A stretch of DNA of 12,739 nucleotides from Methanobacteriota archaeon (GTDB lineage: Archaea; Thermoplasmatota; Thermoplasmata; RBG-16-68-12; EA-27): contig JACQPO010000129.1 of NCBI GenBank assembly GCA_016207545.1, positions 1-12,739 on the forward strand, written 5' to 3'. Under the pieces are notes generated by a model. It was not told the DNA's origin. It searched no databases and worked only from the letters and a program-made list of their open reading frames with translations. Position numbers and translations under genes: made by a program. Shown piece by piece: positions 6,648 through 12,726 of the stretch. Every line of letters begins with the position of its first letter. The first letter of the stretch is position 1.

Positions 6648-6665
6648 TTTCCTCCATTGAGGAAA
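6648..6665. repeat. Perfect 7-bp inverted repeat, TTTCCTC / GAGGAAA
   Basis: TTTCCTC (6648-6654), loop CATT, and GAGGAAA (6659-6665) form a perfect hairpin or two-fold site in the gap between the epimerase-like and toroid genes. A similar shorter one, ATTCC-TATT-GGAAT, is at 8849-8862. Its function (operator, or terminator of the gene before) is not known. Confidence 0.4.
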
Positions 6666-6697
6666 TCCCCGCGTTCTGGGCGGCGGACAGCGCGGCA

Positions 6698-6720
6698 TTT
6701 GGCTCAATTGGGGAAAACCG
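6698..6720 (+). repeat. Copy B of the palindromic element
   Basis: The left half TTGGCTCAATTG agrees with the downstream copy at 11 of 12 positions, and the end AACCG is shared, with one extra base between them. It abuts copy C, so the two TCAATTG cores are 23 bases apart. It lies about 70-90 bases before the toroid gene start. Confidence 0.5.
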
Positions 6721-6742
6721 GTTGGGTCAATTGACCTAACCG
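6719..6742 (+). repeat. Copy C: near-perfect 24-bp palindrome upstream of the toroid gene
   Basis: The halves CGGTTGGGTCAA and TTGACCTAACCG pair at 11 of 12 positions. It ends 44 bases before the GTG at 6787, close to where the promoter should be. Its symmetry is what a dimeric DNA-binding protein would recognise, so an operator or activator site is the simplest reading. A structural or recombination role is also possible, because related copies also lie beyond the gene. Confidence 0.6.
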
Positions 6743-6786
6743 CAGAGCAGGAGAACGTTCTTGGCCACCGTCGGGCATTCCGTCTC

Positions 6787-7770
6787 GTGGCCCGCGATCC
6801 TGTGCTCGTCTGGCTTCTCGAGACCGACGAGCCCGCCATGCGGTACCTCGCCTCCCGCGACCTGCTCACCCGCCGGCCGAGCGAGCGGACGTTGGCCCGC
6901 CTCCGTGCGGAGGTGCCGAAGCGGGGGTGGGCCGCGAAGATCCTCGCCCGCCAGAAGGCGAAGACGTACTGGGCGACGAAGAGGACGTGCTACGGGCCGA
7001 AGTTCACGTCCACGATTTGGCAACTCCAAGTCCTCGCGGACCTCGGTCTGACCCGGAGGGACGCGCGGCTCGCGAATGCGGTCGAGCTCTGGTTCGACCT
7101 CCACTGCGCGCAGGACGGCGGCTACACCCCGTGGTCCCGCCTTGAGGGAGCGCAATACTCTCGCACCCATTTTCGCCATCGGGACCGCTTCATGAAGCGC
7201 GGCCACCTGTGCACGACGGGGAACATGGTCCGCTCCCTGATCCGCCTCGGCTATCTAAGGGACGACCGCGTGCAGTCCGCCATCGACTGGCTCGTCGACG
7301 AGCAGTACGGGGACGGGGGCTGGGATTGCTTCGGTCGCCCGAACGCCACCATGGACGCGTGGGAGGCGATGAGCGCGTTTGCGGAGATTCCGGCGAACCG
7401 CCGATCGTCCGACGTGAAGCGTGCGATCGCGCGGGGCGCGGAGTTCTTTCTTGGGCGCCGGCTGCTCCACGAGGGCCCGCGGTTCGAGCGGTGGTACTGG
7501 TGCCGGTATCCGTGGCACTACCACTACGACTTCCTCGTGGGCCTCGACTTCATGACCGCTCTCGGGTACGGCCGCGACCCGCGGATGGAGGAGGCGCTTG
7601 CGCACCTCGCGTCGAAGCGCCTGCCCGACGGGCGCTGGAAGCTCGACCACACGAACGGGAACCTCGTGCTCGAGTCACGCGGGAAGCCGTCGAAGATGAT
7701 TACGTTCCTCGCGCGCCGCGTCGCGAAGCGCGTCGGCGGAACCTGGGAGCGAAGAATCGCAGGCACCTGA
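6787..7770 (+). CDS. Squalene-cyclase/prenyltransferase-like alpha/alpha-toroid protein
   Basis: This is a 327-residue protein. The start is read as GTG 6787 because the N-terminus DPVLVWLLETDEPAMRYLASRDLL looks like a conserved beginning; no good ribosome site precedes it. Repeated QW-like motifs mark the alpha/alpha-barrel of terpenoid cyclases and protein prenyltransferases: AQDGGYTPW (108-116), DEQYGDGGWDCF (171-182) and LPDGRWKLD (279-287), with helices between (CTTGNMVRSLIRLGY, DAWEAMSAFAEI). A cyclase DxDD acid motif is not visible, and the protein is about half the length of squalene-hopene cyclase. Cyclisation is therefore not supported; it may be a lipid- or peptide-binding relative. 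The Trp/Tyr/His-rich patch WYWCRYPWHYHYDF (237-249) is notable. It is transcribed alone and flanked by the palindromic elements. Confidence 0.8.
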   Translation: MARDPVLVWLLETDEPAMRYLASRDLLTRRPSERTLARLRAEVPKRGWAAKILARQKAKTYWATKRTCYGPKFTSTIWQLQVLADLGLTRRDARLANAVELWFDLHCAQDGGYTPWSRLEGAQYSRTHFRHRDRFMKRGHLCTTGNMVRSLIRLGYLRDDRVQSAIDWLVDEQYGDGGWDCFGRPNATMDAWEAMSAFAEIPANRRSSDVKRAIARGAEFFLGRRLLHEGPRFERWYWCRYPWHYHYDFLVGLDFMTALGYGRDPRMEEALAHLASKRLPDGRWKLDHTNGNLVLESRGKPSKMITFLARRVAKRVGGTWERRIAGT

Positions 7771-7776
7771 CCCGCG

Positions 7777-7796
7777 TTATGCCCAGTTGAGCATAA
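7777..7796. repeat. Hairpin TTATGC / GCATAA just after the toroid gene
   Basis: TTATGC (7777-7782) and GCATAA (7791-7796) form a perfect 6-bp stem around CCAGTTGA, beginning six bases after the stop codon. It carries the first of three CAGTTGA cores (7784, 7816, 7846). It could serve as a transcript end for the convergent genes, though no T-run follows. Confidence 0.4.
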
Positions 7797-7811
7797 TCGT
7801 CGGTCCGACTA

Positions 7812-7828
7812 TGACCAGTTGAAGCATG
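7812..7828 (+). repeat. Second CAGTTGA-core element
   Basis: TATGACCAGTTGAAGCATGA (7810-7829) resembles the preceding hairpin (TATGCCCAGTTGAGCATAA) with substitutions that weaken its pairing. Its core CAGTTGA (7816-7822) is 32 bases after the first and 30 before the third, close to three helical turns. Confidence 0.35.
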
Positions 7829-7836
7829 ACGCATGT

Positions 7837-7860
7837 CGGTTGGCTCAGTTGACCAAACCG
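7837..7860 (+). repeat. Copy D of the 24-bp palindromic element, downstream of the toroid gene
   Basis: The halves CGGTTGGCTCAG and TTGACCAAACCG pair at 9 of 12 positions and match copy C at 21 of 24 positions, in the same orientation. It sits in the 96-base gap between two convergent genes, ending six bases from the MetF-like stop, where a promoter operator is not expected. Confidence 0.55.
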
Positions 7861-7866
7861 CGCGGC

Positions 7867-8784
7867 CTACCCGTCCGCGTCCCGCCACTCCGGGAACTCC
7901 TTCGCCATCCGGACGGCGAGGTCGAAGTTGTGGGTCGAAATCTCCTCGATGTTCACGCCGAGGGGCACGGGGTTCCGGGAGGACGCGACCGCGTCCCGCA
8001 CCTTCGCCCAGATCGACCGGGCGACTTCGAGGGACGCGACGCCCACCTCGCCCTTCGCGGGCAACAGGCGCTCTTCGGTCTCCGATGTGATTGCCGCCCC
8101 CAGCCAGATCAGGAATTCCACGTCCTCGTAGTCCGCGACGGGCGCGAAGCTCAGGAGCACGGTCGCGGGCTCGATCCCCTCGAACGCGCATGCTTCCCCG
8201 TACCGCCGCAGGATCGTCGCGACGGGCTCCGGCTCGAACAGGACCTGGGTCGTGAAGAACCGGGAGCCGGTCAGCGTCTTCCCCAGCAACCGCTCGACCT
8301 CGTTCGGCCGCTCCGGGATCAGGATGTTCCCGAGGGTCACGCTGCCCTGGTCCCGCCCGAGCTCCCGGAGCCTCCGGTTCGCCTCCGCGACGCTCGGGCC
8401 CGGGTACTTAATCCGGCCGCTCGCGCCGCCGACGAGGACGAACGTCCGCAGCCCGTACCCGTACAGGGACTCCTTGACCCACGACTCGAACGCGGCCATC
8501 CCGGGGAGGTGGACGACGACCTTGTTCACGATCGGCTCCACGGGGAAGCTCTCGTTCAGGAGCTTCGCGAACCGCCGGGGGTCGAGGTTCCGGTAGAACG
8601 GCATTCCCGCGTGGTTCTCGTCGAGCACCTCCGGCAGGTTGATCGCGGCGAGATGGGGAATCGCGCGGACGCCGTCCTGCACCCGCTTCACGAACTTTCG
8701 CACGATCGCCTCGCCCGCCCGCTTGTGCGGAGGCACGACCTCGAGCACGATCGGGAAGTCCCTCAGCCGGTCCGCGAACGCCAT
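7867..8784 (-). CDS. MetF-like methylenetetrahydrofolate reductase family protein (FAD-linked TIM barrel)
   Basis: This is a 305-residue protein from ATG 8784. An in-frame GTG at 8808 exists, but it would lie only a few bases after the TATA-like element, so the ATG is preferred. Family marks are VLEVVPP at 13-19 (E15 in the place of the MetF catalytic Glu of SFEFFPP), FVLVGGASGRIKYPGPSVAEA (115-135), and SVTLGNILIPERPNEVERLLGKT with SRFFTTQVLFEP (174-185), equivalent to the MetF 'adFiiTQlfFd' strand. The known reaction is reduction of methylene- to methyl-tetrahydrofolate (or the tetrahydromethanopterin analogue) for methionine synthesis or C1 metabolism. It is a diverged member, and carrier and cofactor cannot be read from sequence. 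It is transcribed alone, convergent with the toroid gene and divergent from the PfpI gene. Confidence 0.82.
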   Translation of the reverse strand: MAFADRLRDFPIVLEVVPPHKRAGEAIVRKFVKRVQDGVRAIPHLAAINLPEVLDENHAGMPFYRNLDPRRFAKLLNESFPVEPIVNKVVVHLPGMAAFESWVKESLYGYGLRTFVLVGGASGRIKYPGPSVAEANRRLRELGRDQGSVTLGNILIPERPNEVERLLGKTLTGSRFFTTQVLFEPEPVATILRRYGEACAFEGIEPATVLLSFAPVADYEDVEFLIWLGAAITSETEERLLPAKGEVGVASLEVARSIWAKVRDAVASSRNPVPLGVNIEEISTHNFDLAVRMAKEFPEWRDADG

Positions 8785-8812
8785 GGCGGTGCCGCGGGCT
8801 ACGGACACGCGG

Positions 8813-8829
8813 GTTCTAACGCTTTTCGG
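8813..8829 (-). promoter_or_regulatory. BRE/TATA-like element for the MetF-like gene
   Basis: On the minus strand CCGAAAAGC is followed by GTTAGAAC, centred near 8816. A start point about 26 bases on would fall near 8790, six bases before the ATG at 8784, giving a nearly leaderless transcript. This is the main reason for rejecting the longer GTG start. Confidence 0.4.
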
Positions 8830-8848
8830 GCTGGGCTGTCATCAGTCC

Positions 8849-8862
8849 ATTCCTATTGGAAT
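8849..8862. repeat. Inverted repeat ATTCC-TATT-GGAAT
   Basis: It has perfect 5-bp arms in the 212-base region between the divergent MetF-like and PfpI-like genes. It lies upstream of the MetF-like promoter and resembles the hairpin at 6648-6665 (TTCC, then ATTG, then GGAA). A shared regulator site is possible but unproven. The rest of this gap shows only the promoter elements listed separately. Confidence 0.3.
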
Positions 8863-8952
8863 ACTTAGCCGCACCTTCCATTCCTCCCGCGAGGCAAGTG
8901 CGGGGGCAACTCGGAGGGGTCGGGCCCGCTCGTGGGTTGGCAGGGCCGCCAC

Positions 8953-8992
8953 GAGATTGATAGCCTTCGGCCGCCTTTCCGAGGCGGGGTGA
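8953..8992 (+). promoter_or_regulatory. Leader of the PfpI gene: TATA-like box, hairpin and ribosome site
   Basis: GATTGATAG near 8955-8963 is TATA-like. CCGCCT (8971-8976) and AGGCGG (8982-8987) make a 6-bp hairpin that runs directly into GGGGTGA (8986-8992), the ribosome site four bases before the ATG at 8997. The hairpin partly overlaps the ribosome site and could affect translation if the leader includes it. Confidence 0.35.
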
Positions 8993-8996
8993 ATCG

Positions 8997-9518
8997 ATGA
9001 CGTTGGCGGGGAAGAAGGTCGCGATGTTCGTCGAGGACGGGTACGAGGACCTCGAGTTCTGGGTCCCGTACTACCGCCTCAAGGAGGAGGGTGCGGAGGT
9101 CGTCGTCGGCGCGCACGAGAAGCGTCGGTACGAGTCGAAGCACGGGTATCCCGTGGAGCCGGACGGGAAGGCGGCGGACCTGAAGCCGAAGGACTTCGAC
9201 GCCGTCGTGCTCCCGGGCGGGACGCTGTGTGGGGACCGGATGCGCCGCCACCCGGAGATCCTCGACTTCGTGCGGAAGATGGACGACGCCGGCAAGCCCG
9301 TGGCGGCAATCTGCCACGCCCCGTGGGTCCCGATCAGCGCGGGGATCGTGAAGGGCCGCCAGATGACCTCGTACGCGAGCTTGCGGGACGACTGCGCGAA
9401 CGCGGGCGCGAAGTGGGTCGACAAGGACGTCGTCGTCGACGGGACCCTGATCACGTCCCGCTTCCCCGCGGACCTGCCCGCGTTCTGCCGCGCAATCCTG
9501 TGGTCCCTCGCGACGTGA
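8997..9518 (+). CDS. PfpI/DJ-1 family protein (class I glutamine amidotransferase-like fold)
   Basis: This 173-residue protein matches the archaeal PfpI layout closely over its whole length. It has VEDGYEDLEFWVPYYRLKEEG with the conserved Glu (E17), KHGYPVEPD, DAVVLPGG (68-75), the nucleophile elbow AAICHAPW with C106-H107, and KWVDKDVVVDGTLITSRFPADLPAF. The Glu/Cys/His set needed for family chemistry is intact. Members have been described as intracellular proteases, glyoxalases or deglycases acting on damaged proteins and aldehydes; which applies here is not decidable from sequence. ATG 8997 is supported by GGGGTGA four bases upstream. The HEAT-repeat gene starts two bases after its stop, so the two are almost certainly cotranscribed and may function together. 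Confidence 0.92.
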   Translation: MTLAGKKVAMFVEDGYEDLEFWVPYYRLKEEGAEVVVGAHEKRRYESKHGYPVEPDGKAADLKPKDFDAVVLPGGTLCGDRMRRHPEILDFVRKMDDAGKPVAAICHAPWVPISAGIVKGRQMTSYASLRDDCANAGAKWVDKDVVVDGTLITSRFPADLPAFCRAILWSLAT

Positions 9519-9520
9519 CC

Positions 9521-10153
9521 ATGCCCCGCGCGCCCTCGGACTGGCGGGAGATCGTGCGGAAGGGCAAGGCACTGGCGAACCGCAAGGACCCGGCGGGCCT
9601 CGACCTCCTCCTCGGCGGCTTTCGCTGGCGGTACGATACCGCGCGGAACGAGGCCATGAAGGCGGTCGCCGCGCTCGGGGAATGGCCCGTACCGCGCCTG
9701 CTGACCCTGCTCGACGCCGCGCCCACGGCCGTCGAGCGCCGCGCGGCCGCGGACGCCCTCGGGTGGATGGCGAAACGGAAGGCGGTGCCCGCGTTGCTCC
9801 GCGCGCTCGGAGACCCGAACATGGTCGTACGTCGGGCCGCGATGACCGCGCTCCTCCATCTGCGGGCGAAGGAGGCGGTCCGCCCGATCGTGGCGCTCTT
9901 GGAGGACGAATCCGGCGGCGTGCGGGTGTTGGCGGCCGGGGTGCTCGGCCGGTTCGGGGAGCGCTCGGCCGTCCCGTCGCTCCTCCGCGCGTTGGAGGAC
10001 GAGAAGTGGTACGTCCGCCAAGCCGTTGCGCGCGCGCTCGGGGAGCTGGGCGACGCGCGGGCGGTCAGCGCGCTGCAGCGGGCGACGCACGACCCACGCC
10101 CGGCGGTCGCAAACGCGGCCCGCCACGCGTTGGCGGCGTGCTTGGGGCCGTGA
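9521..10153 (+). CDS. HEAT-repeat protein (PBS-lyase type)
   Basis: This 210-residue protein is built almost entirely of HEAT-like helical pairs of about 31 residues, roughly at 23-54, 55-86, 87-117, 118-148, 149-179 and 180-207. Examples are AVERRAAADALGWMAKRKAV, MVVRRAAMTALLHLRAKEAV, YVRQAVARALGELGDARAV and AVANAARHALA. Such solenoids are protein-binding scaffolds; those of this type are also found with phycobilin lyases and many regulators. There is no catalytic motif, signal peptide or membrane segment, so it is likely cytoplasmic. ATG 9521 is chosen because it falls two bases after the PfpI stop and begins the first helix; the longer open frame upstream overlaps PfpI in another frame. 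Its stop directly abuts the stop of the convergent nucleotidyltransferase, with no gap. Partner unknown, PfpI being the obvious candidate. Confidence 0.85.
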   Translation: MPRAPSDWREIVRKGKALANRKDPAGLDLLLGGFRWRYDTARNEAMKAVAALGEWPVPRLLTLLDAAPTAVERRAAADALGWMAKRKAVPALLRALGDPNMVVRRAAMTALLHLRAKEAVRPIVALLEDESGGVRVLAAGVLGRFGERSAVPSLLRALEDEKWYVRQAVARALGELGDARAVSALQRATHDPRPAVANAARHALAACLGP

Positions 10154-10918
10154 CTAGGGCCTCGACCACCGCTCGATCGCCTCGAGCGCTTCAATGGCCT
10201 GGCGGAAGGCACCGCGTGCGTACGCGGGATTCGATTCCACGCGGCGCCAATCGGCGACGGAGTCGAAAAACCGGCGCACGGCGACGAGAGATCGGTCAAC
10301 GGACTCCAAGTATGTGAGAAGCTCGGGAGTCCGCATCGTCAGCGCGCGCTGCGGGTCGTTCGAGGCCACGGTGGCGGCGTCGTACGCGGCACCCTTGAGG
10401 AACATCCCCGCGAGCCGCACGAACGTGGCCAGCGATCGGTTGGGCTTGTCGAGGACGCGGTCGGTCAACGTCCGCCGGTCGTCCGGGATGCGCGCGAGGG
10501 TCCGCTTCGCCTTGCCCACGTAGTCGAACTCCCGCCACCGCGCGAGCCAGGAAGGGGGATCCCCGTGCACGACCTCGTAGCTCCCCGGCACCGGCGGCGA
10601 CCATTCCTCGATCATACGGTCCGCACGAAGAAAGTAGACCTGGAACGCGCTGACTCCCGCGTCGCGTGGTTCGAGCTCGCCGATTGCCTCCTGAAACCGC
10701 AAGGCGTGCTCGAGCTTCGGCGACCGATCCGCGACGAGGACGGACGGGTCCACGAACGCGTGGACATCGAGGTCGGAGTAGAGCGGGAGGAAGTCGCCCT
10801 TGATCGCGCTCCCCTTCACCATCACGCATCGCAGGTGGGGGCCGAACGCGACCCTGCACGCCTGCACGATCGAGGCAAGCGCGGCGCGCAAGTCCTCGGG
10901 CAAGGCGTCGAGGCCCAC
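10154..10918 (-). CDS. DNA polymerase beta-superfamily nucleotidyltransferase
   Basis: This 254-residue protein carries the nucleotidyltransferase signature in CVMVKGSAIKGDFLPLYSDLDVHAFVD: G36-S37, then D49-x-D51, the metal-binding pair. After the catalytic domain (about 20-130) comes a mostly helical region with FVRLAGMFLKGAAYDAATVASNDP and a final helix, a layout seen in aminoglycoside-type and stand-alone nucleotidyltransferases. The reaction would be transfer of a nucleotide to a small molecule, RNA or protein; no target can be named. The best start is GTG 10918, which lacks a clear ribosome site, so the N-terminus is the weakest part of this call. No HEPN partner or toxin-antitoxin neighbour is visible. 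It diverges from the recombinase pair and converges exactly stop-to-stop with the HEAT gene. Confidence 0.82.
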   Translation of the reverse strand: MGLDALPEDLRAALASIVQACRVAFGPHLRCVMVKGSAIKGDFLPLYSDLDVHAFVDPSVLVADRSPKLEHALRFQEAIGELEPRDAGVSAFQVYFLRADRMIEEWSPPVPGSYEVVHGDPPSWLARWREFDYVGKAKRTLARIPDDRRTLTDRVLDKPNRSLATFVRLAGMFLKGAAYDAATVASNDPQRALTMRTPELLTYLESVDRSLVAVRRFFDSVADWRRVESNPAYARGAFRQAIEALEAIERWSRP

Positions 10919-11051
10919 GCTACGGGGAATCCAAAGGCGGTCAAGAACGTTCGCGCAACGAAGGGTCGTTCAGGTGCGTGCGTCCCAGGCATCGTCGTGG
11001 CCTAAGGCGCACGAAACAGGCGGGTTTGCTTTGACCTATACCAACTGCAGC

Positions 11052-11074
11052 AATCGCGTAAGCGAAGCGATTTT
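11052..11074 (+). terminator. Hairpin followed by TTTT
   Basis: AATCGC (11052-11057) and GCGATT (11067-11072) pair around a 9-base loop, and the 3' arm runs into TTTT (11071-11074). It has terminator form on the plus strand, but no plus-strand gene ends just before it. It may instead be a relic or a boundary insulating the recombinase genes. Confidence 0.3.
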
Positions 11075-11176
11075 CCGTGCACGAACGTAAAGTCGCGACC
11101 GCCCTGCTATGGTTATCACGGCCGTTCGCGCCCTTGCCGGCGGCCTCCCCCTCGACGTTGCACGTACGCAGGGACA

Positions 11177-11184
11177 TTTTTAAG
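11177..11184 (+). promoter_or_regulatory. TATA box of the recombinase pair
   Basis: TTTTTAAG lies in an otherwise GC-rich stretch, centred about 34 bases before ATG 11214. A start point about 26 bases on gives a leader of roughly eight bases. This supports ATG 11214 over the in-frame GTG at 11184, which overlaps the box. Confidence 0.5.
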
Positions 11185-11213
11185 TGCCGCGCTCGGAATA
11201 CCGGCGCGAAGGG

Positions 11214-12032
11214 ATGGGCGCACTCGTGCCGAGCGTTGCCACCTACGCCCGGGTATCCACGGAAGACCAGGCGAAGGAGGGCTTCTCCCTCGACGCGCAG
11301 CGCGAACGGCTGCGCGCGTTCTGCCAAGCGCAGGGATGGGCGGTCGTGAAGGAGTACGTGGACGACGGCCACTCCGGGCGGGACACGAGGCGACCCGCGT
11401 ACCAGCAGATGATGGCGGAGCGGGACGGATGGGACAAGGTCCTCGTGATCAAGATGGACCGGATCCACCGCAACTCCCGCAACTTCATGGACATGATGGA
11501 CGACCTGCGGCGTTGGGGGAAAGACTTCGTGAGCGCGACGGAGTCGCTCGACACGTCGACCGCGATGGGTCGTTTCGTGATGGACATCATCCAGCGGATC
11601 GCACAGCTCGAGTCCGAGCAGATCGGGGAACGCGTGTACATGGGGATGGCGCAGAAGCACCGGAGCGCGAAAGGACTGCTCGGATTCCGACGACCGTACG
11701 GATACGATTACGTCGGCGGACGCCTCCGCGTGAACGAGCAAGAGGCGCACGTGATTCGGCGAATCTTCCGGGACTACGCGGACGGCCGCACGTTGCATGC
11801 GATCGCCGCCGCGTTGAACCGGGAGGGCGTGCCGTCGCACCAACGACGCACGTGGAGCAAATCCGGATTGCGTTACCTTCTGCACAACCCCGTGTACGTC
11901 GGCCGCGTCCGATGGGACGGCGACGTGCGCGCGGGGGACCACAAGCCAATCGTGGACGAGCGGACGTGGGAAGCCGTGCAGGCGCGACGCGGGGAGCCCG
12001 CCGTGCGCGAGCGCGCGGCGGCGGAGGCGTAG
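11214..12032 (+). CDS. Large serine recombinase: catalytic plus Recombinase domain, lacking the zinc ribbon
   Basis: This 272-residue protein opens with the resolvase-type catalytic domain (about 8-145): YARVSTEDQ with nucleophile S15 and R13, DDGHSGRDTRRPAYQ, and KMDRIHRNSRNF with D82, R83 and R86. The long helix MGRFVMDIIQRIAQLESEQIGER links to the next domain. A Recombinase domain (about 155-260) follows: GFRRPYGYDY, VNEQEAHVIRRIFRDYADG, IAAALNREGVPS, WSKSGLRYLLHNPVYVGRVRW and HKPIVDERTWEAVQ. Such proteins cut and exchange DNA at short sites through a Ser-DNA link. All catalytic residues are intact, but the protein stops where the zinc ribbon and coiled coil of typical integrases (around 450-550 residues) would begin. 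ATG 11214 fits the TATA box. The next gene starts one base after the stop and supplies a zinc ribbon. Confidence 0.92.
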   Translation: MGALVPSVATYARVSTEDQAKEGFSLDAQRERLRAFCQAQGWAVVKEYVDDGHSGRDTRRPAYQQMMAERDGWDKVLVIKMDRIHRNSRNFMDMMDDLRRWGKDFVSATESLDTSTAMGRFVMDIIQRIAQLESEQIGERVYMGMAQKHRSAKGLLGFRRPYGYDYVGGRLRVNEQEAHVIRRIFRDYADGRTLHAIAAALNREGVPSHQRRTWSKSGLRYLLHNPVYVGRVRWDGDVRAGDHKPIVDERTWEAVQARRGEPAVRERAAAEA

Positions 12033-12033
12033 G

Positions 12034-12726
12034 ATGGCGGACCGATGCGAGCGGTGCTGGGGCCGGACCGGCCTCAAGCCCCTTTCCCCGGAGGGAATGC
12101 GACCCGTCACGTTGTGCCGCGCGTGCCGCGACGCGGCCCCGCGGGATCCGCTCGTGTTCCGGGAGATCTTCATGCGGTTCAGTTCCGTGAAGGAGCTGAT
12201 CGAGCACTACGACGCGCACGACGAAGACGAGGCGATCCGCAAGCTGTGCGCGGAGCGTCGCCTCGACTACAGGGCCGTGATACGTGCTATCGCATCGCAC
12301 GGAGATGCGGACGACGACGGCGGCTTCCTCGCGTTCGCCCGTCCGTACGGGTACGTGTGGCGGGACGGCGCGCTCGCGGTGAAAGCGGACGAGGCGCGCA
12401 CGGTCGGCCTGATCTTCGAAATGTACGTCGAGGGCAAGGGGCTCGCGAAGATCTGCCAGGAGCTCAACGCGCACGAAATCCCCACGAAGACGGGGAAGAG
12501 GTGGGCGTCCCAGACCGTCGCGAACATCCTGCGCAATCCGTTGTACTGCGGGATGACGCGGAAGAGCGGCGCGCTGCGCAGCGGGCAACACCGACCCATC
12601 GTGGATCCGGAGATGTTCTCCCGCGTGCAGGTCGAGATGGAGAAACGCATTCGAAGGCCGGATCAGAAGCGTGAATCCCATCTCTTCCGGGAGTCCCCGA
12701 AGCGAATTGGCGGTGCAAAACGGTAG
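12034..12726 (+). CDS. Companion recombinase subunit: zinc ribbon plus Recombinase domain, no catalytic domain
   Basis: This 230-residue protein begins with a Cys4 zinc-ribbon (C5, C8, C28, C31: CERC, then CRAC). A helical segment follows (about 48-90), then a second Recombinase-type domain (about 98-200): FARPYGYVW, VKADEARTVGLIFEMYVEGKG, ICQELNAHEIPT, WASQTVANILRNPLYCGM and HRPIVDPEMFSRVQ. This parallels the same domain of the first gene motif by motif. No resolvase catalytic domain is present, so it cannot cut DNA alone and is probably a DNA-binding partner. It has its own GGAGG (12023-12027) six bases before ATG 12034, across a TAG-G-ATG junction in a different frame, so it is a real second gene rather than read-through. 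The C-terminus is basic. Function as a partner is inference; the domains are clear. Confidence 0.88.
   Translation: MADRCERCWGRTGLKPLSPEGMRPVTLCRACRDAAPRDPLVFREIFMRFSSVKELIEHYDAHDEDEAIRKLCAERRLDYRAVIRAIASHGDADDDGGFLAFARPYGYVWRDGALAVKADEARTVGLIFEMYVEGKGLAKICQELNAHEIPTKTGKRWASQTVANILRNPLYCGMTRKSGALRSGQHRPIVDPEMFSRVQVEMEKRIRRPDQKRESHLFRESPKRIGGAKR

Larger units (their letters stand above)
10919..11213. other. Intergenic region between the nucleotidyltransferase and recombinase genes
   Basis: In these 295 bases I see no convincing gene; the overlapping small frames lack family features. It contains an 8-bp palindrome GAACGTTC (10945-10952), a short hairpin AACGA-AGGG-TCGTT nearby, a TATA-like GACCTATACC near 11032, a hairpin at 11052-11074 and the recombinase promoter. 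No tRNA gene is recognisable here as an integration target. Confidence 0.5.

Noticed and set aside
6719..7860. Integron-like core sites (GTTRRRY ... RYYYAAC) around the toroid gene
   Set aside because: The order of the two halves is opposite to that of attC, the second copy breaks the GTTRRRY pattern, and no tyrosine integrase is present.
10919..11213. tRNA or tRNA fragment as an integration target beside the recombinase
   Set aside because: No T-loop consensus or cloverleaf was found on either strand.
11077..11349. 90-codon plus-strand frame before the recombinase
   Set aside because: It overlaps the recombinase start in another frame, spans its TATA box and has no family features.
12020..12040. 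The two recombinase genes as one gene broken by a frameshift
   Set aside because: The second gene has GGAGG at the right distance and a TAG-G-ATG junction, and its Recombinase domain is a second copy, not the missing remainder. A sequencing error cannot be fully excluded.
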